A DNA stretch of 64,000 nucleotides from Oxyruncus cristatus (GCA_013399855.1 VXAY01006712.1:459211-523210), one strand, 5' to 3'. Shown: positions 10,961 through 24,215, numbered from the stretch's first letter. Numbers and translations: made by a program. The notes: generated from the sequence alone by a model not told the origin.

Positions 10961-13900
10961 GTTTGACCTACACATAATCGTTTCATGGTGTTTTGCTTAC
11001 CTAGTGGAAAAAGCTGGATGCTATTTTGCAAAAGCACCATTAAGCCACTATGGTAGAGGACAATTTTAATTTATTTATGACTTACTAGAAAACAACTCAT
11101 AATAATAATACTTACTAGAAAACAGCTCAAACCAAACTGGTCAGTAAGCAGCCACTCTGCTGAATTATTTCCGTGGAAAAACCACCACCCCCAAAAATAA
11201 CCTGTCAGTTATGTAGCAGCTCATGAAGTGTTCCCAGTCTGTAGAAATTGAAAATATCATGAAAGCCACATGGATGCAAATTCAGGAGGGGGTGTAGGGC
11301 TGGGGTGTGGGAATGGGGGTGAGAGGGGAAGAAACAGAATCACATTTGCTTGTCTGCTTTCCCTGCCTCTCCACTGCTCAGGAAGGGCAATCAGCCTGAC
11401 TGCCTTTGCCACAGCCAGAGCACCCACTCTTCTGCTGTAAAAGCTTTAGAGAGCAAAGAAAAAAACCCAAAGGAACACCACTCCGGGTACAAATAAGTGA
11501 TGTCTGTACATTGTGGGCAAGTATGGTGATGTGAGGAGATTCAAAAAGTATGTGGCTCAAAAGAAATGCTCTTCAGCATTATCATCTGGCCTCCAATGGC
11601 TGTGTTTTAAGCTGTAGTTCTGCATCTCTCAGAAGTTACCATGGTCTAAACATTGCTGGGTCAATTAGGTTACACAGCATTACCTTAAACTACTTATGGA
11701 AGGTAGATCATTTCATTTTAAAAAAAATCAATGTTGTGTTCAAGTCAAGAAAATATATTATTCTGTACTATAGAGATGTAGAAGACAATGTATTGTTAAA
11801 TGCAAGCTAGTAGTTAAAACTGTACTCTATTTATTGTGGTGATTTCTTTAACCTGTAAATTGTTTTTCCTCAGAAGCTTGAAATTAGTACTGTTCTACTG
11901 GGTCTTTTAATGTGAGTTAGTTTAGGAAAAGAAACTTCCATATTAGGACTATTTTCAGCAAGAAATTTTTAAAGTACATTTAATGGTAATTAGAATTTGA
12001 AGTTCAACAGAAAAATTTGACAGTCATTTGTAGAGACAGTATTAGTCATCCTTTTCCCCCACAAATATGTTTATGGTTTGAAATGTCATTAAAATGGGTA
12101 TTATAGGGCACAAACTAGAAGTTTGAATAGGAACAGATTTAGCATGTATTTTAACTTTCAAGTACATGGAAATACGGGCAAGTTCAATTTTTTCTGAATG
12201 TCAGAGACCAAACTCATTCTTTTTGTTTGTACTAAAGTCGTCCATATGTTGTCTAGTTTATTTTCAATAACACTGTATTTGGTGTGGTAACAATGGACCT
12301 GATGTGGAAACAAACTGAAGGGGTTTGCTTTCTATGATGTTTCACTGTTGATTATTTTTTGGTATAGGAAACTACCAAACCAGGAGAAAGTTAAACCTGT
12401 AAGCTACAAAGGGAGACCTTTAGGAAATGTTTTTCTTTTCCTTTTTCTAACTCGGGCTTTTTTTTTCATCTGTAGCAAAGCACCCTAGTGTCCAAATTCC
12501 TCTTGTATACAACTGGAACAACTTTTTTTTTTTTTTTTTTTCCTTGAAGATGCAGGAGATTTACAAAGCACCTAAAGTGAAAATTTGATATCTTTATGAC
12601 TTTTCAATATTGTTTTATAGAATAGCTGCCAATTTGTCAAAGCCTGTCATCTCTCCTAAGCTTACAGCAGAAGATGAAAATCTGTTCCCACTGGACACAT
12701 CAGTATACTCCCTTGGTTCTCATGCTCTCATTTCAAAATCCTCTGGTGACAAAATTAAATAATTCACTCCTTCCAACTTCATCTTCTAAGCCCCTCAGCT
12801 GTTCACATGACTGCAGCTCTTCTGTGATGATGATACCACCCCAGAAGAACCCATAGGAGACCCAGGGGAAATGTGGGAGGGACGTGGTCCTAATTCTGTG
12901 TGTTTACTTGAGAAGAAATCTGCAGGACCTCCTCACTTTCTCTGGATTTGCATGCAGGTCACCTATACCAGGCTCCAGGACAGACCACTACACAAGCACA
13001 GGCTGCTCTTACTGAACATACCACAAACTACTGCTTGCACCAGTCATCATGAGATGTGTTCCCCACCCCAGACAGCTGATACCTCTGGTCACTCTCTTCC
13101 CCCAAGCATCCATCAAACACTATTGCCCCACTGCTGTTTTGGAGGCTGTAGGCAACCTCTGTTTCACAAATGGGATTTACCACTGTGTGTACCAATGTAG
13201 ACACTGACACAGAGGCTAAAAAAAAATATTTTTGTCTCTGGATAGCAAGTTTTGTTTTCTTTCTAAGGCATGACATAAATTATGCATTTTTTGAAGGGGA
13301 TTTTCTTTTAAAAAACTTCAAAGATGAAAGGCCATGTTAAATGAAAGCTTTCTTGAGCATCTATTTGAAGACAGCTTTCCTGAGGAAAAATTTTAAGTTC
13401 TCATCTCAGTCTCAAAAGGAACAGTAACATAAACTACTGACTTTTGCTTTCATTGACATGACTTTCTTTGCATACTGGGAGAAAGACTAAAATGCTGAAA
13501 GGTCTTAATTGCATCATGGTGAGAGAAAGAAAGGAAGCAACTGAATAGTAAAAGTCACCTGTAGGAGACGATGGTGTCTATTGATTTTGCTTTTAATCCA
13601 CCATCAGTGGCAAAAGAGACAATATTCCATTAACACCTTTGAATCGTGAAGAACAAATGTTCAATTCTTGAAAGAACTTAAGGGGAAATAGTACAAGCTC
13701 AGTTAAGTAGGCTCTGGCTTAGATTGCTCATTGACTGGACATGTGCACTGAGTGACCTGAGCTCATTGCATCTTCGATGGAGACTGCCTATTTTAAAGTA
13801 AATAAGTAGGTACCACTCCACTTCTCCTATCCTGTGACTTTGCAGGATTGAAAGTAGAAATGCCCCAAATCAGTGGGAACACCTAGGCTTGCCTGATTTT

Positions 13901-14325
13901 TTGAACACCGTATTTCCAACTAGCAAATGTAGAACTTCCCAGATCTACTGGGAAAACTTTCAGTGTTCTCTGACATCCAGACAGCTTTCAAAGCACAAAT
14001 GAATAATGATGAACAATGACAATGAATGCTCTTTCTGAGAATAAGTGACCAATGATCTTCAGTGAAAATGATACACTGAACTCCTTCCCTTTATTTTTTT
14101 TCTCTTTCAATAATAAGATAACCAGATATAAGCAATTTCTCTTGATATTGGTGAACGAGATATGTACAGCATAATATTTTACATGTCTTTTTACACCAAC
14201 AGGCCAACAAGAAAAATTTGCGCTATTTAGCACACAGGGAAAATCTCACACAAAGGCTTGGAATTGCAAACAGTAAATGGTCACATGTAACTAAGCTTTT
14301 CTGCCTCAGTCTAATGGTTTTTCTT
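10961..14325. other. Intergenic, simple repeats only
   Basis: No gene recognised. It holds a 19-T run at 12523-12541 and other short A/T tracts. The 109-codon frame at 12871-13200 has no identifiable domain and overlaps an 82-codon frame on the other strand; neither is supported. Confidence 0.5.
12523..12541. repeat. Poly-T tract (19)
   Basis: Uninterrupted run of 19 T. No recognisable retroposon body was seen next to it. Confidence 0.9.
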
Positions 14326-14848
14326 CAGCTGAGGCCACATCTAGAGTTCTGTGTCCAGTTCTGGTCTTGTCAGTGCCAGAGAGACATGGAGTTCCTGAAG
14401 TGGGGTCAGTAGAGAGTCACAAAGATGATTAGGGATCTGGAGCATCTCTCTTACAAGGACAGGCTGAGAGACCTCAGCCTGCTTTGCCTTGAAAAGAGAC
14501 AAGTGAGAGGGGACCTCATCAATGTATCTGAAAGGAGGGTGTCAGAGGACGGAGTCAGGCTCCTCTCGGTGGTGCTGAGCAGTAGGACAAGAGGTGATGG
14601 ACAAAACTGATGCATAGGAAGTTCTACCTGAACACAAGGAAGAACTTCTTCACTGTGCAGATGATCAAGCACTAGAAGGGATTGCCCAGAGAGGTTGTGG
14701 AGTCTCCTCACTGGAGATATTCAAGAGCTGCTTTCATGGAATCCTGTGCCATGTGCTTCAGGATAACCCTGCTTGAGCAGAGAGGTTGTACCAGATGACC
14801 CACTGTGATCCCTTCCAACCTCACCCACTCTGTGACCCTGTGATTCTC
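14326..14848 (+). mobile_element. CR1 LINE 3' end
   Basis: The end of a CR1 retrotransposon in sense orientation. Diagnostic words appear in order: 'gttctgtgtccagttctgg', 'agggatctggagcatctctc', 'acaggctgagagacctcagc', 'gaggggacctcatcaatgta', 'attgcccagagaggttgtgg', and the end 'gatcccttccaacctcaccc' followed by 'ctgtgaccctgtgattct', the short terminal repeat of CR1. It is 5'-truncated, as most CR1 copies are, and holds only the last ORF2 remnant and the 3' UTR. Frames at 14425-14610 and on the opposite strand are relics. Confidence 0.92.
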
Positions 14849-15898
14849 TTAAAGTGATTATGAAATACAAAAAAAAAAAAGACCGAAAAAAAGTAAAATC
14901 AATGCATTTCTAGGAAAAAATTTTTTTTTAAAAAAGAATACTTCAACCAACTGGTGAAACGTCGAAGTGTAATGTCCAGTTTTGGTTCCAAATTAAGAAA
15001 TCTGCAGATCATTTGAAGAGATATGAAGGAGAACAGTGGAAGCAACAGGACATCTAGAAAGCCAGATCTATGCTGAACCAAAAAAAATTGGTTTGGGCAA
15101 CTACAGAAGAGTCATGTGGTAAGAGCCATAATAAACTATAACTGTGCCACAAGTAAGTAAAGAAGAGGAGAAAAAGCTCTGCTGAACATCTGCTTCTGCA
15201 AATTTTTCAGTAGTCAGAGCAGAGAAGCACCCAGAGGGAGTCTGAGTACAGAGACTCTCTCAGGGATCTGTATCCTTTTACCCTCATTGCAGCTGGTGGG
15301 TGGATGAAAACACCTTTTGATGGGAGAGACATTGCTGATATGGCCCCCAGACACATCCTGAAAGTCCTCACTAGTCTGATTGTGATCTATCAGGGTCACT
15401 GAGGACAGCTCACAGGCAAAGACAGAAAGGCAACTCTGACAATGTATTTTTAATGCTATTTTTTTCTTTTAAACTATGTGCGTTGTTTTCAGGTTTTTGC
15501 CCATTTGTTTTCCCCTCAGGTAAAGGAAAGACTAATTTTTGCTGGGAGATTCTCGTAACAGCTAGTAATTGTTTTCCATCTTTCTTCACCCTCCCTTATG
15601 GCTAAACATCACAGGGGAAAATAATTCACAAAAGGTTGCTTTCTTCAGGCATTACAGTTTCTGTGTTACTGTCACTACATATATGGCAGAAAATCCTAAT
15701 CGTCTATGATTTTAACATGGGGTTTTGTGATTTATCAGGTAAGATCAACATCTTAAATATTCCTTTTTTACTCATCCTGCTAAAAGCATATGATCCAACA
15801 AGAAAAAAACTTCTCTCTGCTAGAGACACTGCAAATAATCTTTAATGTGACCAATGCTCTCTTGTTTATCTAAAAGTTGACAGAAAAACATAATGACC
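14849..15898. other. Intergenic, nothing recognised
   Basis: AT-rich DNA with A and T runs at about 14870-14936. No supported gene. Confidence 0.5.
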
Positions 15899-16042
15899 CT
15901 GAGATTAGCTTAGCTGGTTAGTGCCTGGTGCTAATAACACCAAGATCATGAATTTGATCCTCATATGGCCCATCCATTCAAGAGCTGGGCTCGATGATCC
16001 TTGTGTGTCCCTTCCAACTCAGAATATTGTGTGATTCCGTGA
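15899..16042 (+). mobile_element. tRNA-Ile-derived SINE with CR1-like tail (TguSINE1-like)
   Basis: The first ~74 bases (15899-15972) align with tRNA-Ile. An A box 'ttagcttagctgg' lies at 15905-15917, an anticodon-loop segment 'tgctaataac' (AAT anticodon) at about 15929-15938, and a B box 'gaatttgatcc' at 15950-15960. The tail from about 15983 reads 'gctgggctcgatgatccttg', then 'tgtcccttccaactca', then an 'attgtgtgattccgtgat' end, which is the 3' end of a CR1 element. This head-tail architecture is that of the zebra finch SINE mobilised by CR1 machinery. Base changes in the tRNA part (e.g. 'gaatttgatcc' for GGTTCGATCC) show it is not a functional tRNA gene. Confidence 0.85.
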
Positions 16043-19000
16043 TAGTCTAGAAAGGCAAAACCTAAATATATTGACACTACAATATTAAGGTTAGTTTGTT
16101 CTTTTCTGTGAATTTCACTTTAAAAACATACCAGTCTCTTATAACTGCTAGGTTATATTCTTGAAATTTCAGTTCAGACTGATAGTGGTCTTGTTTTTCT
16201 GGCATTTGGACACACTGGTATAGGAGAAAAATCCCCACCTGGCAATAGAAGTTCCCACACTGACAGCAGTGTGGGCAGAAAAAATCATGTTTCACTGCAT
16301 TTTTTTATCCTTTAGTTCATCATTGCACAAAGAAGTGTATCTGCCTTTAAGGAATACTTTGAGGATTTTTTCGTTACCTTTTGTTTTTCCAGATATGAGG
16401 AAAAATAGATGGGCTTTAGTCATTTAATGAATCACAAATGTTTTTTCCAGCAAAAATGATGGCAGATTTATTTTATGAGAAATCCGAAGCATGGTTGAAT
16501 AAGAATCTTAGTACTCTATAAATTACTTTAATGCCATATGGACAATACGATTAGTGTAGCAAGCCATCTCAAACAGAGATTAATCATGAAAGATTCATTG
16601 AAAAAAAAAAAACTCAACCCAGCAGGAACAGCAAAATAACCTATCTGGAAAGCTGATCATCGGTCAAGAGGGTTGATAACTGGGTGGCTTAGATTTTTGT
16701 GAAAGCATTTTTTTGATCCTTACCATCTTTAAACATTCTTGGAAAGGAAATTATGTTTACAGGGAAGATTCAAAGGGAATTTTTTTTCCTTTTAATTCTC
16801 TTTTATTTCTGTTGACTGGGAAAATAGAGATTTTTTTTTATTTTTTTTTTTAACTGGCTTGCTTTGCAATGGTTCTTTTTTCTCTCCTGCAAAGAAAAAT
16901 TCTTGATGGACTTGAAAAGTGCAAATCTAGGTTCTGCACTATATATATCTTCCATGTTTCAATGAGCCTAGGCATTCAAACAATAATGTGATATTTTGAG
17001 ATATACTCTGCTCCACTTGAGACCATACAAAACAGTGTAGCATACTAAAAAATGTTGCAGATTAAAGACTGTCCATTTTGTGAATGGGCTTTTTAATTTT
17101 TTTAGAGAAAGCTATAAAAGCTAGAGTACGTAAATTTGTTATTTGTTCCTATTAAAATTTGTGTTCTGTTGACTATATTTAGTTGCAGTTGGCCATTAAA
17201 TATAATTACCTACACTTCTGAAAGTCAGGAAGAGTAATATATCTATTAGAATGACAACTTTTTATGTACAGATTTAAATGTACAGTCTAAGACTTTAGAA
17301 GAAAGCAAGAGCTTTCTTGCTTTGAATATCAATTTCCAGCTTTTGTTTCATTTCTTTCTGATTTCTTTTCAGAAGCCTTATAGCTGTTTTCCAACATCTA
17401 CACTGCTCTTCTTCCTGTCTAAATGATAGATAGCTAGGTCATATTCTAAATTTTAATTCTAAACTACAAAGCTGAGAAGATTTACAGAACTTGGAATCAG
17501 GAAGATGAATGTGTAGAACCTTCAGGTTCAGAGGCTCTTGCTTTCTTATTCACTGCTACTTGAGTGTCTGAGAGAAAGGCAATTGCTTTTTTTTCAAGTT
17601 TGGTAATATCAGACTTTGCTGAAATAGTTACTCCTTCAAGTGTCACCTTCAGGTACAAAATTGAACCTATTGTTTAATTCAGACTTTCTGGTCAATGATT
17701 CAGGCTGCAAAATAACATAACATCCAGACCCAGCTCTTCTAAAAGCAGTACTTTTTGAGTATTTGGAGTGAAAATATCTGTAGAATATTTCAAAATCGAC
17801 TGAGGAGTTGTCTCATAAATATTTTTTGAATTGTCACTAACTGGTAATCAAGGAAAATACTGATCATCTAGGTGGCAATTTTCCACGTATGTTAATATGG
17901 GTTTGATGTTCTGCTTCTGATGCCACATGGTATTAGTTTCATAACCATTCTTAAGGTAAAATGCAAGAAAACCCAAAAACCATTTCACAAAAGCAGGGGG
18001 GAAAAAAAAAGTCCAAGCCTTATGACACTTCAAAAAAAATTGAGATTTTTGCACTAGTTAGTTAGGGACAAATTATAGATGAAGAAATTGAATCTAACTA
18101 GATAAATTGTATTCCTAAATTTAGGTTCTCCTTTCTGGTCAGTGTGGCGTGTAGCTGACATGTCCCACCACATGGAGAAGCATATCATTTGTATGTGGGG
18201 TGGACAACCCCAGTTAGCAACACAGTCTTCTGGAATTATTGCACTGCTAACAACTGTCACTGCTGTTGGAAGAATGCTATGTTGAAATCCTTAACAATTT
18301 TAGTTTTTAACACCAATTCACAACAAATTGTCATTTCAAGCTAGGAATAGAGTATCACACCAACTCAACCTTGTTAAGAAGGAAGTGAGAATTTTTGTTG
18401 TTTAGCACTTTGGTTCCACTGGTCAGTGATGTTACTTTTTGTTAGTTCATTGGCAGGTTTGCTTCACAGTCTGAGATAAAGCCAGTTTTCCTCCTGTGAG
18501 GGCTCCTGCCTGAACTCCTTTGTGTTTCTGGGGGATGTATTGAACAGGAACACAAGGCATTCTGGGCATGTATTGAATAGGAACACAGCTGATGCCAGGT
18601 TTCACTTAACATTTCTCCTCATAAGTGACAACCTCACTTCCAAATTTAGGAAAAGCAGCAAGTTCATGAACCAATTGCTGTCTGGACATCCTCAACGGGA
18701 TACAGTTGGTTTTACCAACACAGAAAAGGAAGGTGAGAAGCTGAGGGATCCCTGCAGCAATTACCAGACTGCAAGTCTTTTCTGGCACAGGGAAGCATCC
18801 GTCTCAGGTACAAGAAGCTTCTTCTGGGAAACCATCAGGCAGCGGCAGCCTGAGCTGTGGACGGTGACATCTGCAGGAAAGGAAGAGAAATGAAACTTGA
18901 GGTATTCATAAAATGTGAAAACTTTATAACCAGTTATTTTCTAAGAGCCCATTTACTGACAGAAGAATAAATACAATTGTAAAAACTTTGGCTGAAAAAT

Positions 19001-19539
19001 ATTACCACTTCAAGTCATGTCCTATTCAATTACATGACATCAAATCAAGTGGAGAGCTGACAACATCTGACATGTAGAAGGTTGTGGCCAGCAAAGCATA
19101 ATGCTAAATGTCAGGAAGAAGATAGCAATAAATCTGAAATCTGTTATATCACACAGAAAGACAATATTAAAACTCAAGGGCATTCATTCCACAGTTATGT
19201 AGGAATGTAATTGTTATCACCAAACTAAGTCTGTTTTTATAGATTTATTTTTATCTATTTTCCATTGGCTGAGATGATGTGAGATAATACAATTATTGCC
19301 AATACCAAGACAAAATAGTGGTGTCTGCTGTTCTCGAAAGGCAGCCTGGAGGTGCCCTGGCAGGGGGAGGACCCACACAGAAGCTGCCTGCAACCTCAGG
19401 AGAGCAATTAGCCCAGCTGGCCCCAGTCTGCAGCAGCATTTAACACCCTTTTGCAGGCTGATGTGTACCAAAGTCAGTTGCAATCCTCACAGCTGGGAGA
19501 GGGTGTGAGTGGGGACACGTGCACAAGGACCTGACTGCC
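16043..19539. other. Intergenic, nothing recognised apart from a small duplication
   Basis: Mostly AT-rich with short homopolymer runs. A 33-bp imperfect tandem duplication lies near 18526-18590. The 123-codon frame at 18522-18893 covers that duplication and has no recognisable domain. Confidence 0.5.
18526..18590 (+). repeat. Two-copy imperfect tandem duplication, period 33
   Basis: 'ttctgggggatgtattgaac' at 18526 and 'ttctgggcatgtattgaata' at 18560 repeat with near-identical continuation 'aggaacaca'. Two copies only. Confidence 0.75.
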
Positions 19540-19935
19540 TTTCATTGTGGTCACACCATGTCCCAAAGTGCGACAGCCCACACATCTTTTCAATTCTTTT
19601 AGGGAAGTTGAGTCCACCACTACCCTGGGCAGCCTGTTCCAATGCCTGACCACCATTTCAGTGAGAATTATTTTCCCTAATATCCAATTTAAACCTCCTC
19701 CGGTGCAACCCGAGGCCATTTTCTTTCTTCCTGTCCGTTGTCACCAGGAAGAAGAGGCTGATTGCCACCTCACCACGACCTACTTTCAGGTAGCTGTAGA
19801 GAGCTATAAGGTCCCCCTGAATGTCCTTTTCTCCAGGCTAAACCCCAGCTCCCTCAGACTCTCCTCATAAGGCTTGTGCTCCAGACCCTTCACCAACCTC
19901 GTTGCTCTTCTTCAGATATGACTAAGGGTACAGTT
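19540..19935 (-). mobile_element. CR1 LINE fragment, minus strand
   Basis: The plus strand shows the reverse complement of CR1 3' sequence: 'acccacacatcttttcaatt'-type start, 'ccctgggcagcctgttccaa', 'tccctaatatccaatttaaa', 'ctataaggtccccctgaatg', 'tctccaggctaaaccccagc', 'ctccctcagactctcctcat' and 'ctcgttgctcttcttc'. The order is right for an antisense CR1. The copy is truncated at both ends. The 107-codon frame at 19547-19870 lies wholly inside it. Confidence 0.88.
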
Positions 19936-20349
19936 CTTGCTGCTCGGTCAATGGACTTGCAATTCCCAAATTATTGGGAAAATAAAGTGTTGTGATTAAT
20001 TTTAGAAAAACTTCACCTGGGAAATTGCATGTAAAAATCTCAGCACTAACACAAAACACAGATACTGAACACAAATATTGGAAGCACTTGCTGGTCTGTG
20101 TAAGTTTTCTGATGACTGGGGAGCAGGTTAGTACCTTTAGTTCTTACTGGGAATTTTCCTAGATTTTTTGCAGTGTATCGGAGTAGTTAGAAAATGGTTG
20201 GCATGGAAAACCTTCCATTTGTTTTCTTAAAATGGATTATACTGCTTTGTTACTCTTTTTTTATGCTAACATCTTTGTAGAAAAATATTCTCTTTAAAAT
20301 TTACGGCAATGAAAAAAATACTCACAGAACAAAGAAAATAAAAATTAGG
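19936..20349. other. Intergenic, nothing recognised
   Basis: No gene or repeat that I can support. Confidence 0.5.
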
Positions 20350-20690
20350 GAAATTTAATTACAACACGTGTTGGGTGCTTAAGGTTCAAGATGTACCAAA
20401 AAGCACACCTTCCAATTCAAAAACCCCGCTTTTAAACACTTTTTAAAGTCCAACCCCTGTTCATGACACGGGAGGCATTTCTCTTCTTCAGATTGGCTCT
20501 CCTGTGTCTCCTCCCTGCCAGGGGTAAGGTATCAGGTAATATGGCAGCCTCCATCTGGCCGCATGGTTCACCACGTGGCGGGGGCTGAGGAAAGTACATG
20601 TAATTACCCTATCCCGTACGCTCAATCCCTGGCATACATCTCAGAACTGAAATGCATACCTTACAATCTCCGCGGACCGCCTATAGGTTA
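20350..20690 (-). mobile_element. Probable solo LTR or LTR fragment, minus strand
   Basis: Read on the minus strand, the block has the spacing of a retroviral promoter. A CCAAT box is the complement of ATTGG at 20492-20496. A TTTAAAA TATA-like element follows near 20428-20447, and an ATTAAA poly(A) signal is the complement of 20354-20359. The block is more GC- and CpG-rich than its flanks ('ccgcggaccgcc' at about 20671-20682). No TG/CA ends with matching target duplications were found, so the limits are approximate. Confidence 0.45.
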
Positions 20691-20699
20691 GTAATAAGG

Positions 20700-23559
20700 A
20701 AAAAAAAGATTTAAGACTACTTTTTGTTAATACTCTATGTTCATTCCATTTGCTTGTAATAAAACCGGTCCTTTACTTCTCACATCTTGATGATGCTTTT
20801 CTTAACTGACAACTTTAAAACCAAAAGCAAATAAAGAATGTGTGGAAATGCAAAAGGAACATTCCTTTTATATACTGCCTGCAAAATGTTCATTTTATGA
20901 TTAATAACTTGTTATATAACTGAAATTATTGGAAGGAATAAGGACATCCTAGACTTTAATTGTAAAATAAGACATATTTGTGGATAAGATCTGAACATGA
21001 GCAAGCCAGTTTATTGGAACTTCACTCAAGTGTACAGTATTACTGCTATGTTTAAAGGGTTAGACTAAAGGTTTTGAATCCCTAAACATAGGCAATAGTT
21101 CAGTAAAATAAAAGTTTAATTCTCATTTCCACAGCAATACTAATTAACTTATGTGGTCTTCTTAACAGCATCATTGTAAATGAGACATAAGAATGTAAAA
21201 GCAAAAATTAATTTCCATATCCAGATAGCCTGTTGGATAATCCAACATAGGTATAATCCCAGATTATTGCTGATTGCAGACTGCAGGATTTAAAGTACAA
21301 TGAAGAAAAAAACTGCAGAACATATTTTAATACTACTATTCTGAGTATATAACAATAAACACATTTAAAAGTTGTTAAGACAAATAAATATTAAAGATTT
21401 TAATTTTATGATCTTTGCTTTTGCCACTGCTTCGAGGCCAAAAAATGAGTTCCTCTTACACTTGAAATGGGTGGCACTGCCTTACTTCACAGATTGCTTT
21501 TATAAAAACACTGTAAAACCCACAGCGACAAATCACATGATAATCAGCTTAGTGTAGATTTTTTCTGTATTTCAGAATAACTTATTTCTATATGCTTAAC
21601 ACAGATGATAAAATTCCATTTTTGAAATCAAATAAGTCAGCTGCATCCTTAAGAAAAAATCACTTCTTTTAATATTTTTCAGATTAATTTTTTCCTTTTA
21701 AATGTCTTTGAGATTAAAGTATGTGAGCATATGTGACACAACAGTTTGTTCATAATGTTGACTGTCCAGGGACCAGCCATAAAAGTACAGAAATGTAGAT
21801 ACGGATTTTGATCCAAAATTTGGAAGTGTGTGATGAATATTCCAGGAGACTTTTAGTATTGAACTACCAGAAGACCATAAACTTTGTGCTAGAGTCACCA
21901 ACTGAAGAAAAATCCAAGCAGTAGAACAATATCAGAAAACACTTCAGAAACAAAGTGTTTTTCAGATTAAAACTAGTGCTTTACAGGGCAGCGTGTGTGT
22001 GTTAAACCTTTTTCCCACATTTCTGTTTATTTTTTTCATGTTCTGTATCAGCTTAATATTTAAATGTCTACAACAGAGCTAAGAGAATTTATCCATAGGG
22101 AGTTAGATAAGGCTTTTCATTCAATTCGGAGGACAGAAAATAAAGCCTAAAAAAGAACTTGTCATACTTGTAAAAACGTAACTTATTAAGCATCTGTTAT
22201 CAAAAAATAGCAGTGCAGAAAATGCATGTGTAGCAAAGTTTTATACACTGCATGTTACTACAGTCTCTCTCTCTCATATTTAGCACTTTTTTCCTGCGTG
22301 TGGTCAGAGCAGAGAAGACCTATTACACTTCCTCACAAATAACTATGAAGGGCAGAGGAACAGATAACAGAAAATCTGTGACGAAGGGAGGACTTTTGTT
22401 GACATAAGGTAGTTACTGTGCTACTGGTTTGCACATTGTACTTGATTTTATGAGGGATTAGAAAAAAATAAAGGAGAAAATTACAACCCTGCTCCTACAT
22501 GCATGCATCTACAGACTTAATTATCCTCCACCCTCAGAGCATGTTAGTCCTGTGTAAGCTGCCTGGGTCATGCACAGCCTCCTCTTTTATAAGTGTTTTA
22601 CACTCAAGGAAAGGTAGAAGGCGAGAAAAGTTAATCAAAGGCTAAGAGAAAAGACCAAGTAAACTGCAACTGGAATTCAAGGTTCAATTTACAGGTAAAT
22701 GAAGAATTCTGTTTTAGGGGCTATTTGTTTTTAAGCCTAGACATTCACACAGTTGTATGAGCACCTGCTCAGAAATTAGTGTCCTCTACTAAGTGGAAGG
22801 ATGATGCTCTGGGCAGGCAAGGGCTTCAGCTGTGTGTAGAACTGACTAAGAATGAAACTACATAACTTATGGTCCCGTCTGTATGTGAGAACCAAATCTT
22901 GGCTGCAGTGTTGAAGTAGGCAGCCATTCAAGGCAGTAGTAACACATGAGTTATGAAAGCCTGTGAGATGAAGATGGTGGATGAAGAAGGGGAAATGCTG
23001 ATAGTAGCAAAATTTTGGTCCATCCGGAGAGCCACTGGCTGTAACACCTGGAATGTGGTTTGAGGGTGCTGCAGTGCAAAGCCACAGAAAGGATAGTTTA
23101 GAAGGCACTTCTGGTGGTCCTCCAGTCCCACCTCCTGCTAAAAGCAAAGAAAAATTCAAAGGCATATCATGTTGTTCAAAACCTTTTCCAGTAAAATCTC
23201 CACATCTCTGTTAGGCTAGCAATGCCACATCAGAAACTGATTTTGTTTTCTAGTATATGACTGGTAATTCCCTTGCTTGAAGGAATTTTATCCTTTTGCT
23301 GCCTTTTATCCTTTTGCTGTTCTCTTCTGCCCCCTGGCATACTTGGCTCTTCACCCTTCACGTTCCATAAACCCAGAATTTTCAGCTTCTCCTACTAACT
23401 GTGCTCCAGTTCCCCAGTTATCCTGGTGGACATCTTACAATTTGTCAGTATCTTGTTGGTACTGGGAGATATGAAACTCAACATAATAGTAGAATGAAGG
23501 GTTTATGAATACTCAAGAGAGGCAAGCAATCATTCCCTTACACCTGCTTTCTACACTTT
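20700..23559. other. Intergenic, possible faint CR1 remnant near 23.1 kb
   Basis: AT-rich DNA without supported genes. At about 23106-23200 the order 'ccagtcccacctcctgcta', 'catgttgttcaaaacctttt', 'aaaatctccac' weakly recalls antisense CR1. An 18-bp two-copy repeat ('ttttatccttttgctg') lies at 23286-23321. The 129-codon minus-strand frame at 22776-23165 is not recognisable. Confidence 0.4.
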
Positions 23560-24215
23560 GCTAGTGCAGCCCCATATGCAGTTACCCTTTATTACTGAAA
23601 GGACACACTGCTGACCCATGTTCAACTTGTTGTCCACTAGGACCCTCAAAACTTTTTCTTCAAAGACCCTTTCCAGCAGTCAGCCTGGAGTGCCAAGTTC
23701 CTCCATCACGTGGGCATGACTCTGAGTCCATCGTTGAATTTTGGGAGAGTCCTGTTTTCCCTTTTCTTCAGATAATAAGCTTGAGTTCCCTTTGACCTTA
23801 GTTTGTCCCTTTGAACTGCACTGCTCTCCAGTTTATCAACTGCACCAAAAAGCTGAGTCTATCTTGTGAACTTGCCAGGGAACTACATCCCATCATGTAA
23901 ATTGTTAAAGACATTAAACATTATTGGTTTCAGGATTAGCCCCTGGTGAATGCCACCATTAACTGACCTTCCAGCTGTCAGTGCTAGCCTTTGAGCATGA
24001 CAGTCTAGTCAGTTTTTTAACCCACCTAGGAGCCCATTCACCCTGTCTGTACCTCTCCAACTTGGTTATGAGGATGTTATGAGAGACCATTCCGAAAGGC
24101 TAAAGTCGAAGTTACAAATATCTGCTGCTCTCCACCTGTGAGCTAACGCATCAGAGAGGGCAGGCAGGTTGTTCAGGCACAGTGTGTCCTTCATAAGTCT
24201 ATGCTATTTCCAGAG
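23560..24215 (-). mobile_element. Old CR1 LINE fragment, minus strand (ORF2 remnant)
   Basis: The plus strand carries antisense CR1 words in order: 'gctgacccatgttcaacttg', 'ttgtccactaggaccctc', 'gattagcccctggtgaatgc', 'ttgagcatgacagtctag', 'acccacctaggagcccattc', 'atgaggatgttatgagagac', 'ctgctctccacc' and a degraded 'ccatgctga'-type end. This covers part of the reverse-transcriptase coding region. It is more diverged than the other CR1 copies, with many indels and no open frame, so it is probably older. Confidence 0.8.

Noticed and set aside
15899..15972. Functional tRNA-Ile gene
   Set aside because: Mutated B box and stems, and fused to a CR1-type tail; it is the head of a SINE.
18522..18893. 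123-codon open frame
   Set aside because: No recognisable domain; its repeated N-terminal segment simply reflects a 33-bp DNA duplication.
22776..23165. 129-codon minus-strand frame
   Set aside because: No known motifs; overlapped by another frame and possibly by a faint CR1 remnant.
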